A DNA stretch of 64,000 bases from Atrichornis clamosus (GCA_013400975.1 WBMZ01011760.1:1-64000); one strand, 5' to 3'; counted from the stretch's first letter, positions 51,501-61,691 are shown. The notes: generated by a model not told the origin, from the letters alone. Program-made: numbers and translations.

Positions 51501-54500
51501 AGCTACAGGGAGAAAGAGCATTAGATGCTCATTTGCATAACAAAAGCTGAGCCTGACTTTGGTCCTGGTTCGGTGGCAAAGGGGCAGAACAGAGCAAACA
51601 GGGACAGAGGGACTAAAGGATATTTGGGGTCAGACCTTGGCAAACAGAGTGGTGTGAGTAGGAGTTGGTGGGAGAGCGGTTTAGTTGTGAGCTCTGGCTT
51701 TGAAGTAAAGGGAAGATTGGAGCTGGAGGTCAGCAGCGTTTCATCCCCTCCAATTCTAGATTCAAACACACTTTCCAGCTGTTTGAAACGTGCTGAGCAG
51801 AGTTCAAAGCACAGCTCAGTTTCCCAAGCTGTGTGGGAATGACAGGTCACAGAAGTTCCAAGTCTCAAAGTGGTAAATGCTTTCCTGCATGTTTAAAATG
51901 CAACTTGGCTACAAGAAACCCCTGGTGCTGTGTCCAGACAGGAGGCTGGTCATGGCCATCTGGGGCGGCTGGAGTGCTCTGCCCCGCCACTGGCTCACCT
52001 GCTGCAGCCTGCTGTAGTTTCAGACAGCACTGGAAGGAGCAGGGCCATGTCCCTCACATCCCCCCTCCCGGTGTCCCCTCTGCCCCCGGCTGCCCCTGCA
52101 GAGCATCCCCATCTCTGCGAGCAAGGCTGTGCTTTCATCAGCAAAGCCACCACCTCTGATGAAGATGCTTTTTGGCTGGAATTGTTACCCAGCCATGGAT
52201 TTGGGCACCCTGCCATGCCACTGACCAGCACAACTCTGAGCCACTGACCAGCCTGGCAGGAAGGTCTGGCACAGGCACAGCCTCCACCAGCAAGTCCAAC
52301 CACCCCGGCACCACCCCTGACTGCCAGGGCACAGCTCGGCCCTGCAGGTGCCACCCGGGGCTGGCAGGGACCCCGGGCCTCCGTGTCAGGTGAGCGGAGT
52401 CTGGAATGAGCAGCTGGAGCTGGAGCCGTGCATTCCCAGCCGGGCTGGCACAGCCTCCCCTCCCGGCTGCAGTTACCTGGCGGGCAGGACACGCACCCCT
52501 CCGACGCCTCCCGAGGAGCCTCTTGTCCCCCGGGGCACGGCAGACAGGATGTGCAGCTGCTGGTGCTGGGAGGGGACAGGAGGCAGCACACGCTGTAGGA
52601 CAAGCACTGCCAGGCCCAGCCCAGCCCACCAAAGCCAGCTCCATGTCTGTACAGACTGGGGTCTCCAGGGTCTACCAGGAACTTTTGCCATTTTGTGGGC
52701 GTTCATGGTGTCTGCGCCCAGTGCTGTTTCTCACAGAGAATCACAGAATGGTCTGGGCTGGAAGGACCTTAAAGATCCTGTTTTTCCAACTCCCCTGCCG
52801 TGGGCAGGGACACCTTCCACTAGACCAGGTTGCTCAGCCTGACCTTGAACACGTTAATTCGGGCTGGGTACGCAGTGGTCAGCACCAATGTCCCTACAGC
52901 TGAAATGGCCAGTCACTCGCCTCTGGCCACTGCGCTGGTGGTTCCAGCTCAGTGGCTAACAGAACCACCCCCCCTTTCCCTGTCCACCTGAGAGCAGCAT
53001 CCCAGGAAGATCCTTACTTGCAAAATGATCCCGGCTGGCAAGGCAAACAAAAAGCTGCATTTTGCTTGGAGCTAAAATAGCCTGGAAAAGAGAAGAGTAA
53101 GGCGTCAGGATCTTGCCTCCACATCTCTGCCCCACATTGTCGTGTATTTGCTCAAGTCCATTTTACAAGTAACCAAATCACTCCCCACAACACACGTCAG
53201 GTGGCATTTCATGGGCTAATTCAGGATATTTGGTTTCCTACTTGTCAAAGGCTCTGAAAGAGCAATAAAAGTTCCCTGCTGTCTCCTGCCATGTTGAGGG
53301 ATGCATGGAGGGCTCAGGCAGATTCCCCTGGTGTCACTCCCACATCCAAAACCACACTAAGGAGACAGAGAGACCTGTTACCCTTCCCAGCACCACAGGC
53401 TGAATTGGAATGAAGCTGGAATAGCTGATCCCAGTACCAATTCCTGGGTTATTCAGCTGAAGCAGGTCTCTGACCAGGGGAAGCCCCTCTGGTCATCCCA
53501 GCCCTTCCAGGCCTTCCCCTACCCCAGGAAGTCTGGGGTGCACCTTCTTCCCCACAAAAGGAAGGACACAAGACCCGCCAGCCAGGATGGCCCTGCTGGT
53601 GCAGCAAACCCTCCCTCCCTGCACCACGAGGGCCAGGACAGGCAGGAGGACACATGCAGGCCCTTCCCAAAGCACCACAAGGAGTGAAGTGCCCCCGAGT
53701 GCCCATGGTGTGGGCAGGGGCCAGCAGGACCCAACTTGTGAGTCCCATCATGCCAATGGGAAAGCCAGGAGAACAGCACCTGGGAATTCAGGTGGGTTTG
53801 GAAGGTGCCTGACGATGCACAGCATGGTCACTGCCCACATGGGACAGAATTAAGGTTCAGAGAGGAGCTGGAAGCGGTGTGGGTAAGATCTGCCTCAAAC
53901 CCGGATTTGCACCAAGCAGCAGAGGCTGCAGCAGAGGAGAGTGAAACCAAACCCCTCTCCCTGCAGGGAAAAAAAAGAACTTTTTCCATTTATAATTGCA
54001 GGATTTAGAGGCCACCCCCACAATTCCCCAGTTGTCTGACAGAGTGTTCAAATCCGCTGAGTAAGGGGAGTGACAGACCCCATCACTGTCACCAGGCAGA
54101 CTTTGTTCCTCCCCAACTCAGTGACTCAAGTGACAGCCAGGGCTTAGGTACAGCCCAACAGCCCCGTGGGCAGGTTTTCAGAAGAACAGTTGTGCACGTT
54201 CAAACAGGGCCCCATTTGGGTGCAGAAGAGCTGCTGCATTGCATGTGTTAATTAGGGGTTTGCATAAGTAAATACTGTTCCTTTCTGCACATGCTGTTAC
54301 CCCGTCTGCAAACCCACTGCACCAGGCTTGTGTGGCATCAGCCAGGTGCAAAGCAGCTCTCTGAAACCCCAGTTTTAACATGCAGAAAATAAGTAGAGTA
54401 TTACACTTAAAATTCAGACTGCAGAAGATTGCCTAAATGAAAACAAAGATGGTTTAGGCTCATTTTTGTCATTAAAAATGGGGGAAGGATTTATTTTCCT

Positions 54501-57500
54501 GACACGCCCCTCCCCCTTGTGCTACAACTGAATTTCATAACCCTTTTTCCCCGACTTTCATTGCAGTGTTAGCATTAGCTTATTGCAGACAAAAGCATGG
54601 CTGAGATCTTTTTTCATTTTAATAATAACAGAATAGGGAAGAGATCTGCTGTGCTATTTTTATCCTGTTTACCCTTTGGTGCTTTTAAGTTACCTGGTAA
54701 TTGCATCTGGCCCTGGGAAGCTTCATGTGATGAAAATGCATTTGGGCTGAACACAGACCAAAGCCTACCTCGCTCACAGGCTCTGCAGGCTGCAGCCCCA
54801 GACTCATTAGAGAAATGTCCAGGCAGACAGGGAAGGCACACAGTGCTCCTTGGGAAGCTGGGAGGGAAGGGAGCAGAGGGAAACACTATTTTAGGTCATC
54901 CAAGCCTCTATCCACTTGAAGAGGAGAGAGCAGAGTACAACAGTGACAAGTCTAGAAATAAAACAATTATAAAGGAGTTCAGGCAGAAAAACATCAATTT
55001 GAACTCACCTGAATGTTAAAGGTCCACTGAAAAAATTAAGTTTCCTGTATAATTAACATTAGAGATGCCCTGTGCCTTTGGGCTACATGGAAAGGGACCA
55101 CCTGAATTGAAGGTCTTGGAAAATATGTTGTGGTCAGGCTTAAAACCCTGGGCTTAAAGTCAGACTCTTAAATCCACACTTGACAGTTGAATTGGGAAGG
55201 TGTTTGCTGTTGAGCATCCGTCAGCGATTTCCAAAGGAGCTGCTCCATTGTTGGGAATTGGGAGTCGGAAAAAGGAGCTAAAACACAGGCAGTGACATGA
55301 GAGCCCTGACCTTAAATAACAGGGACTGTGGGAAAAGGGATGCAATATGTTAGACCTCCAGGAGGAGGGGGAGGAAATGAGGGAAAGGCAGGGAAAGAGG
55401 AAGCTTTTACATTCATCACTAACAGAGCCAAATCCCCCACAACAACCATGTGGGTATAAGAATTTGATAACATACTTGGGGATGCTTTGGAGGAAAACAA
55501 GGATATGTTCTTTAATCCTTCAGAAATCCCAGGGCTGAGATTTGCAGAAAAAAAAAAAAAGAAACAAAATCCAGTTGGAAACACAGCAAATGCTTCGCTG
55601 AAAACAAACCAAGGCAGGGCCTGTGCCCGCCAGAGCCGCTCAAAGCTGCGGGGAGGCTGAATTCTCCAAATCCCACAAAAATGCTAAATGGTGCCTTCGA
55701 AGCCCCGAGGCCCAGGCAGCCACCGTGGAGATGGCCACGCACACCCTGCACCCCCAGATCCCCTCCACATCTGCCCGGTTCTGGTCCCTGCTCTGGCACA
55801 CACCAACCCAGCACTGCTGGCCCTCTCTGGTCCCTGGCTCCTGGCCTCCTCCACATCCCAAGAGCAGCAGCTGTGAGGTGCTCTGGGCACTGCTCCTGAC
55901 GGGTATTTTATAGTAATTTGGGGGTAAATCTTTCAGGCAGGTCCTCACAGCACAAACTGCAAGAGGGGAGTATGGAGGAAGATGCTGCCAGCACCTCAAA
56001 CTCAGGGGCTGCTGCACACAAACTGCACAGCCAAGTCACCCTTCCCTGCAGCCAGATTTTGTTCCCTCTCTCCAGGACTGATCCAAATGGAGCTGCTCTG
56101 CAATGGACACAGTCCTGGGAAGCTCTTGCCATCCCTCCTGTCCTTGCAGCCGCACAAAGGGCACTGTTTGCAGACATGGATATAGCAAGGGAAAATCTGA
56201 TGGAAAATGGCAAGAGCAGCACATCCACAGGTCCCCGCAGCCAGAGAACACTTGTACATCATCCCTGGATGAGGCAGCCTGTGAAATTGCAAGACAGGGC
56301 TCCTGGCTGGGATTTCTTGTCAGCTTTTCCACCCTCTACCAGCTGAAGGCATCACTTTAGATGCCAGCAACTTAAATGTAATGAGATCCCTTGTGGGCAA
56401 GAAAACAGGGATTGAGACAGTAATTGGGCAAAGGACAGAGATGAAGCCCATTGGTCAGACATATCCTAGAGAAAAGCTGAGGAGGTGAACCCAAACCTCA
56501 CTCCCAAGTGTCCCCCCATCACAAAACAACACATTCCCTCTGAGTACATGCAAAAGACCACGGGGGTAAAGAAGGGAAGCCCACAGAGGAGCAGCCCTCA
56601 GCACAAGAATATCCACACCAAGGTTTCCTGATGAGGAGAATTTAGCCTATGAGAAACAACAACTTTTCCTACAGCCCAAAGGAAGAGACTTTGCTGGCTG
56701 GGAAGTGTTTTGTGGAATAGCATCCAGCACCCATGCCCAGGGGCTCAGTGACTCACCTGGTGTAATACCCCTGCGGGCAGGGCAGGCAGGATGGTTGCCC
56801 ACTTTGGGGCTGGTAGTGGCCTGGTGGGCAGGAGCTGCAGGCACTGGGGTCTATGCACGAGCCCCCTGCACAGCACGAGCAGCTCAAGGTGCCTAAATCG
56901 GAACAAAAAGTCAGGATCAGGACTGTGAGACTCGTCTGAAACCCCTGTGCTCACCAAGGCAGAAGCTCTGGGAAGCAGTTCCTCTGGCAAGGCACTTGTA
57001 GAGGGTAGAAACTGCAGTATTGATGCTAATTATGCCACTGTCCATCATTAGCAAGCTGAAGAAAAGTCATAAGATGATCTAAGGAGTCAAGCCCATCAAT
57101 GTGGATTTCCAGTAGTTAAGGTGACTGCTTTTTCCTTTAATTTGAGGAGTCAGGAAGTTTTTTGTTGTTTTCCTTCCAATACACAAACAAAAAAGAAAAA
57201 AACCCAAACCAACCAATATATTCCTTTGGATTACTGATAATTTAAGCCTGTAGGAAGCAGAACTGATGAGTAAAACCCTGGAGTAGAGGATCTGCCTTAA
57301 GCAGCAACAGCTTTTCTTTGAGCACAGGTACCATGGCATTCCCACCAGGCAAGCTCTATCCCTCTCTACTCCACAAAACCAATCAGAGCCACGCAGGGAA
57401 ATCGGGTGGGATGTGCTGCAGCTGCACACATTGGATCTGCCATCCCACTGCTTGCTTGGGTGCTGCACCACAGAGCACAGGCTAGAGGAGAAGACCCTGT

Positions 57501-60500
57501 CGATGAACATCCTGCACACAAGGGAGGTGGGGAGTAACTCCTGTCCTCTGTAGATTCACCCTAAAGCATCAGAGCTGCTTATTCCCCTTTTTAAAAGTGA
57601 CCTGCAGTGTGGGGAATAAGCAAAAAGTGCATGGCTTGTATCTTAGAGAATTTTTTTTTTTGTGGTGTCGGGTTGTGATGTTAGAAATCAAAACCCAACC
57701 ACGTTACAACATAACTAACTTCTGGAAAACGTAATATTATGCACTCCTGACCACAACAGAGGTTGATCAAGTATAGCCTCACGCTCAAGGGAAAACGTCG
57801 TCTCTAGAGCAGAGATTCTCTTTTAAACATTCAAGACAGCTGAAGTTGGCCTTCTATTTGGCCCTACACCTCAAAATGATGCCCTTCTGCCAATCAATCA
57901 AACTGTACTTGTGTAACCCTCTGTGCCACAATCCCACTGCTTTGTCATCCCACTGGGGAAGCCTCAGGAAGACCAACACACAGCACAAGGCCAGGAAGGC
58001 CAAGTCCTTAACTTCAGAAAGGTGAAATGAAGGAACTCCCTTTCCTGCTGCCTGCCCAAGCTTCCAGCACAGGAACATGGGGTGGCTTCACGGCTCAGGA
58101 CAAGTCACTTTTCCCTCTAACACCAGGCAGCCAGGGCTGGCAGGGACTCACCTTGGCTGGGGACTGTTCCTGGGGGGCAGCGGGCACAGGCTGTCACGTT
58201 CACCCCGCTGCAGCTGGAGGGCTGGGGGGTGGTGGGGAGCGGAGCTGTCGATGGGACCCCAGGAGACGTGGTCACTCCTGGAGGGGACACTGGGGCACTG
58301 CCGGATGTGGTCATCGGTCCTGCAGACGCTTGAGAGGCGGCCGTGCTGCCAGAGGTGGGGACAGTCCCCGTGGTGGTGGGCACAGTCTGGGTAGGGGTTT
58401 TTGCACTTGGATCAGCAGACGGAGCTGCTGTGGATGCAGCAAGGTTTGCAGTGGTTGGTGCTGATCCAGCTGAGAGTGTTGCAGCAGCAGCAGCTGTGGG
58501 AGCAGAGGCCACAGCAGTGCTTGCACTGGGAGGTGCTGGGCTTGGTGCAACAGGGACCTCGGTGCTGGTGGCACTGGGAGGGGCTGGGGTTGATGCACTG
58601 ATGCTGGCTGTACTGGGAGGTGCTGGGGTTGATCCATCAGGGACCTCAGTGATGGTGGCACTGGGAGGTGCTGGGGTTGGTGCAATGGGGACCTCAGTGA
58701 TGGTTGTCTGGCCTAAAGCAATACCTAAGAGAAGAAAAAATGTAATTAGTGGCCAAATATTGTTCTATCTTTAATGGTGGCTTCCCATTTAGGTCTTTAT
58801 GAACAACTTAAACTCTTTGTTTGATGCCCAGAAACTCCTGCCTGCCGTAACCCACTAGAGAGCAAGGTTCTGAGGCAGCAACTGAGCATACCCAGCACAT
58901 GAGAGACTTCTCAAGGAAATAAATCAGTGGATCCATGCGGCCACAACAAAGTGGATGCCAATGTCCAGGAGATCCAACTCTCCCGGATAAAAGGGTGTGA
59001 GGATTGCCCAAAACACTCAGTTTTCTTAGCTCCTTGACACAGTTTACCCTGAGATCTCATGACAATCTGATTTCAGGTGCATGTCTTGCTGTTTTATCCT
59101 ATCTCCCTTAAACAAATCAGCAAAGAAAAGTCATGGGCTTGGGATTTTTTTATGCTGTCCTGGAAATACACCCAGTAACCAGAAGGGAGCCTGCAGGCCA
59201 AGACTTGTTTTAATTCTGAAATCCCCCATCAGAGTGAGGAGAGCTGTAAACTGCAGAGAAAGGAGGTATTACTGCAGCTCAAGTTGTTTTGCTGTGGTAC
59301 ACGGCGGACTGGAACATCACCTGCTGATGGAAGCCCTCCTTCGGGGGATGCCTTCCAGTTTCTGAACAGAGGAGAGACCCATGAAGCTAAACATGAAAAG
59401 CAGCAGGCTGTTTTTAATTTAGCAGTGGAAGAAAAGCAAAACCGAAACAGGCAGCTCCTGCCACAGCAGCTGTCCCATGAGCTGGGTTCAGGAAGTCAAG
59501 GCAGGGACTTACTCAATGCTTGCTGCAAGTTGTGGGAACACCCAACCTAATATAGCACCAGTATGAGACTGGGGCTGATCCTATGGGATGTAAATGCTCT
59601 CCCATCCAGCACACATTGCTAAGCCCCTGGCAATCCAGGCCCAGTGGCACAGAAAACAAAAGGACTCTCTTAGGAAATTGGTTTATGTGTTTCAAGGAGC
59701 TGACACCTGAAGGTGGGATGTAGGAGAGGAAGGACACGGGCAGGGTGACAAGAGAGGTGACAAGTGCCGGCTGGCTGCAGACCCACAACCTTGCAGGCTT
59801 TTCTCCAGCCCTGTTTCACCCCCAGCCATTGATTTCTCTCAATTTTGTCCACACCACGCAAGGCCAGGCACTGTGGGCCCCACTGCTCAGCACCACCACG
59901 AACATCAACATGCAGACCAAGCTGATGGCAGCTCCAGTTATTCTGCAGCAGGATCAGGACACTGGATAAAAGAGTCCTTACAAAGTTGTGATCACATGGA
60001 GACAGTTTGCTGGGAGTGCTCCCTCCTGTTCTAGACTGCTTGCTTTGTGCTTCATGAAGTGTCAAAACCCATCTTTGTGCAACTCTTGAGTAAAGCAGAG
60101 GAGCACCCAGCCATCTGGGCCACTGCCCACATTTTACAGAATTTAGAGAATATTCTGATTTGGAAGGGACCCAGAAGGATCATGGAGTCCCTCTCTTAAG
60201 TGGGCTGTAAGCCCATGTGGGGATCAAACCTTCAACCTCGGCATTAATAGCACCGTGCTCTGAACAACTGAGCTAAATCTCATTTTCTTGCTGTAGCCCT
60301 AAAACAGAGACACTGATTCTAATTTTGTGGCACGTTGGTTTGCCCCAGGCTCAAATCCAAGGGATGGAGGTGCCAGCATTGGTCCCAGGCAGGGAGAGCA
60401 GCTCCACAGTACCCGCAGAGGACACTGCTACTGTGGCCATGCTGCCATCCAGGACCAAGATGCACAGTTCCCCTCATCTGACGCTGCTGCCCTAAGGGCT

Positions 60501-61593
60501 GAGGGCAGTCTGCTGCTCTTTCCTCACCTCTGACAGCAAACTGAGCCAGTCCTGAGATCAATTAAACTAATCTTAAAGTAAATACTAGCAGTAAATCATG
60601 GGCACTGTCAAGTTCTCCTGGGAAAATCTCTCAGAAGCACCTCTGAGATCGAAGTCTGATCCCCCACAGAGCAGAGATTTAAACACCTTGGAGTGTCCAT
60701 AGTTGGATGAATTTTGTTGTTGGGTTTTTTTAGTTGAATCTGTTTCATTGGTTAGTTTTGGTGTTAAATGGTGATACTGTTGAAATGAATTTTTTTTAAT
60801 GGAAAATACTTTTTCATGTTACTAAAATAGTAGAGTTGCTTGCAAAACTTCAGTAAACATCAATAGCCTTTGGTAGCCAGTACTTCTTAATAATTTAAAC
60901 AATTTCTGGAGGAAAAAAGAAGTCAGTAGGCTCAAAAAAAGTAGTTTTGAGCATCTAGTAAAGTGTGCATATTTTACCAGTTATAGTCAGTCACAGGTGT
61001 GCAAGACCAGTACTCAACCTCAGCTTCATCAGACAAACCACTTTCTCTCCTGCACTTACACTGTCGATGCCAGAGAGCAGTGATTTTGCTTTCTAGAGCC
61101 TTTTTTTATTCTTTAGGAGCACTGTGAATCACTCAGAGTATTTCCAGGGACACCCGAAGGATGTGTCATTTTGTGTGTGATGCCTTGCTATGAACAACAG
61201 CTTTGAGGATCTCAGGGAATGTTACAGAGCTGATCCTTCCCAAACCACAGGCAGCGTTCTATTCCTTGGGGTTTAAGATAAATCCATGAAGAGACCACTG
61301 CAAATCCTCAATATGCAGAGTAGTACAGCTCTATTTCTCCTTCTTTGCTTTTTTCTTGTATTCATCCCGCTTCCACCACTGCCTGTCTTTCCACACATCT
61401 CCTTCCCTGCCTTCCCCCCAGCCCTGCCACCTGCTGCATCCCGACTCCACGAAGCCCAGGGCTCCCACAATCCCATTTCGGCTTTACCCACCTCCGTGCT
61501 GAGCCAGCAAAGAGAAGCCCTGCACTGGCAGCACTTACCTGTCAAACACGCCATGGTTAAGCTCCACAGCAGAGGAGAGGGCCAGGCACTCAT
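48405..61593 (-). CDS. Unrecognised type I membrane protein: mucin-like stalk plus Cys-rich ephrin-receptor-like repeats (9 exons)
   Basis: Joining 61593-61539, 58724-58152, 56892-56757, 54857-54769, 53081-53018, 52565-52477, 51416-51304, 50837-50681 and 48556-48405 on the minus strand gives 1428 nt, 475 residues plus TAG. Every junction has AG/GT signals and matching phase. Predicted layout: signal peptide (about 1-23), Ser/Thr/Pro/Ala-rich stalk (about 24-190), repeated C-x-x-C-P-x-G-x-(Y/F) units as in TNFR, GCC2/GCC3 and ephrin-receptor-like domains (about 195-390), a membrane helix split over the last two exons, RRRRDHGKK stop-transfer and a ~40-residue tail ending PVYAGW. A glycosylated cell-surface protein is inferred. 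I cannot name an orthologue. A missed small exon or a different start is possible. Confidence 0.75.
48557..50680 (-). other. Intron 8 of the minus-strand gene (2.1 kb)
   Basis: No recognisable element or exon-like frame with splice signals found on either strand. Confidence 0.5.
50681..50837 (-). CDS. Receptor-like gene exon 8: juxtamembrane Cys cluster and start of membrane helix
   Basis: The acceptor is TCTTGGGCAG and the donor is GTCAGT. It encodes SPDVSPVRCPPDAFCPRGSA, EPSYCMELFLYKAGDSCRLT and PATVIVLATFSA. Five cysteines are followed by the first half of the transmembrane segment, which continues directly into exon 9. It runs from phase 0 to phase 1. Confidence 0.78.
50921..50939. repeat. 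Short (AAAC)n microsatellite
   Basis: About four to five AAAC units in intron 7 of the minus-strand gene. Confidence 0.8.
51304..51416 (-). CDS. Receptor-like gene exon 7: Cys-rich repeat
   Basis: The acceptor is CTGCTCTTTAG and the donor is GTGAGT. Joined to exon 6 it gives CPPGTFRGPSDNRCRACRTG, then EYQLQQGKESCDLCPESHYC. This is the classic C-P-x-G-T-(Y/F)...C-x-x-C pattern of TNFR/ephrin-receptor-like repeats, and the junction reconstructs the CPPGTF motif exactly. It runs from phase 1 to phase 0. Confidence 0.82.
51417..52476 (-). other. Intron 6 of the minus-strand gene
   Basis: GC-rich intron. Long overlapping frames on both strands near 51833-52450 have the skewed composition of GC-rich noncoding DNA, with no splice context of their own. 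Confidence 0.5.
52477..52565 (-). CDS. Receptor-like gene exon 6: Cys-rich repeat
   Basis: I chose the acceptor TCCTGTCCCCTCCCAG because it has the best pyrimidine tract; two nearby AGs in the same phase are alternatives. The donor is GTAACT. It encodes TSSCTSCLPCPGGQEAPREA, then SEGCVSCPPG, with the C-x-x-C-P-x-G repeat signature. It runs from phase 2 to phase 1. Confidence 0.75.
52737..52860 (-). mobile_element. CR1 LINE 3'-end fragment in intron 5
   Basis: The plus strand reads AGAATCACAGAATGGTCTGG, then GCTGGAAGGACCTTAAAGAT, GGGCAGGGACACCTTCCACT and AGACCAGGTTGCTCAG. This is the reverse complement of the CR1 3' end, so it lies in the same orientation as the host gene. It is truncated and closer to consensus than the copy at 15.6 kb. 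Confidence 0.92.
53018..53081 (-). CDS. Receptor-like gene exon 5: short Cys-rich exon
   Basis: The acceptor is CTTCTCTTTTCCAG and the donor is GTAAGG. The exon is only 64 nt. Joined to exon 4 it gives CERGGYFSSKQNAAFCLPCQ, then PGSFC, and continues at the exon 6 junction as an Asn codon (GSFCN-TSSC). This short exon is found only by following phase, and it restores the repeat spacing. It runs from phase 1 to phase 2. Confidence 0.75.
53082..54768 (-). other. Intron 4 of the minus-strand gene (1.7 kb)
   Basis: No mobile element recognised. Frames near 53449-53850 on both strands look like GC-rich noise without Cys-repeat character. Confidence 0.5.
54769..54857 (-). CDS. Receptor-like gene exon 4: Cys-rich repeat
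   Basis: The donor is GTAGGC. Two acceptors 9 nt apart, CCCTCCCAG (exon start 54857) and CTTCCCAAG (start 54848), keep the same phase. The first gives GYYTSFPRSTVCLPCLPG across the junction with normal repeat spacing, and the second removes three residues. The exon continues HFSNESGAAACRACERG. It runs from phase 2 to phase 1. Confidence 0.75.
54858..56756 (-). other. Intron 3 of the minus-strand gene (1.9 kb)
   Basis: Contains an A run near 55548. Overlapping frames at 55600-56350 on both strands have no splice support and I do not call them. No mobile element recognised. Confidence 0.5.
56757..56892 (-). CDS. Receptor-like gene exon 3: first Cys-rich repeats
   Basis: The acceptor is CGATTTAG and the donor is GTGAGT. 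It encodes GTLSCSCCAGGSCIDPSACS, SCPPGHYQPQSGQPSCLPCP and QGYYT. The CPPGHY and CPQGYY units are typical of ephrin-receptor-like/GCC2-GCC3 repeats. It runs from phase 1 to phase 2. Confidence 0.82.
56893..58151 (-). other. Intron 2 of the minus-strand gene (1.3 kb)
   Basis: Contains a T run near 57650. No exon or mobile element recognised. Confidence 0.5.
58152..58724 (-). CDS. Receptor-like gene exon 2: signal-peptide end, mucin-like stalk and first CPPG motif
   Basis: The acceptor is CTTCTCTTAG and the donor is GTGAGT. After GIALG (probable signal-peptidase site before QTT) comes a ~165-residue Ser/Thr/Pro/Ala-rich stalk with repeats such as TPAPPSATITEVP. It then runs through PLPTTPQPSSCSGVNVTACA and RCPPGTVPSQ. 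The stalk should carry dense O-glycans, and NVT is a candidate N-glycosylation site. A His/Gln/Leu-rich frame and a plus-strand Val/Ala/Gly-rich frame over the same DNA are shadows of the repeat. It runs from phase 1 to phase 1. Confidence 0.82.
58525..58712 (-). repeat. Coding tandem repeat, 48-bp unit with one 39-bp copy
   Basis: The plus-strand anchor ACTGGGAGG starts at 58525, 58573, 58612 and 58660, giving spacings of 48, 39 and 48 bp. Each 48-bp unit encodes 16 residues around PAPPSAT-TEVP and the short copy 13, so the frame is kept whatever the copy number. Confidence 0.85.
58725..61538 (-). other. Intron 1 of the minus-strand gene (2.8 kb)
   Basis: Holds the SINE at about 60134-60284. 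The rest shows no coding or structural element that I can support. Confidence 0.55.
60134..60284 (-). mobile_element. tRNA-Ile-derived SINE with CR1-like tail (TguSINE type)
   Basis: Read on the minus strand, the 5' part has an A-box-like TTAGCTCAGTTGTTCAGAGC (from 60276), an anticodon-arm-like GGTGCTATTAATGCC and a B-box GGTTTGATCCCC (60230-60219). This pattern closely follows tRNA-Ile(AAT). Then comes GACTCCATGATCCTTCTGGG and TCCCTTCCAAATCAGAATAT, a CR1-type 3' tail. Fusion of a tRNA-Ile head to a CR1 tail is the design of songbird TguSINE elements, which are moved by CR1 enzymes. Ends are approximate. It cannot be a functional tRNA gene because the acceptor arm is absent. Confidence 0.8.
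61539..61593 (-). CDS. Receptor-like gene exon 1: start codon and signal peptide
   Basis: The first in-frame ATG is at 61593-61591 with A at position -3 (GGAAAAATGAG). It encodes MSAWPSPLLWSLTMACLT and ends in phase 1 at a GTAAGT donor. With exon 2 it gives a hydrophobic leader ending in GIALG. The frame is open further upstream but without another ATG. Confidence 0.72.
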
Positions 61594-61619
61594 TTTTCCC
61601 TGAGAAGTAGCACAGCTCC

Positions 61620-61664
61620 TCAAAAGGCAAGATCAGCAGCTAATGCCCTCACCCAGCCGCTCAT
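61620..61664 (-). promoter_or_regulatory. Upstream ORF 2 in the 5' leader
   Basis: A 14-codon ATG...TGA frame (61664-61620) ends 27 nt before the main start codon. It could reduce initiation at the main ATG if the transcript begins at the TATA-defined site. Confidence 0.35.
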
Positions 61665-61691
61665 TCTCCTCCGCTTTTGTGCCCAATTTTG

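Noticed and set aside
52138..52644. Long overlapping minus-strand frame rich in Ala/Pro/Gly
   Set aside because: It reads out of frame through exon 6 and into GC-rich intron. The alternative frame gives conserved C-x-x-C-P-x-G spacing and fits both neighbours.
53018..53071. Exon 5 starting at the downstream TTTTAG acceptor (53071)
   Set aside because: It gives the wrong phase and no cysteine-repeat character. The acceptor CTTTTCCAG 10 nt upstream restores GYFSSKQNAAFCLPCQPGSF in the right phase.
58311..58685. Minus-strand His/Gln/Leu/Pro-rich frame over the repeat
   Set aside because: It is the wrong frame of the mucin-like repeat. Only the S/T/P/A frame joins in phase to the signal-peptide exon and to the Cys-rich exons.
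58343..58774. Plus-strand Val/Ala/Gly-rich frame
   Set aside because: Antisense shadow of the same tandem repeat, with no splice or start context.
60205..60284. Functional tRNA-Ile gene
   Set aside because: Only A/B-box and anticodon-arm resemblance remains; there is no pairing acceptor stem and the sequence runs into a CR1-like tail, so it is a SINE.
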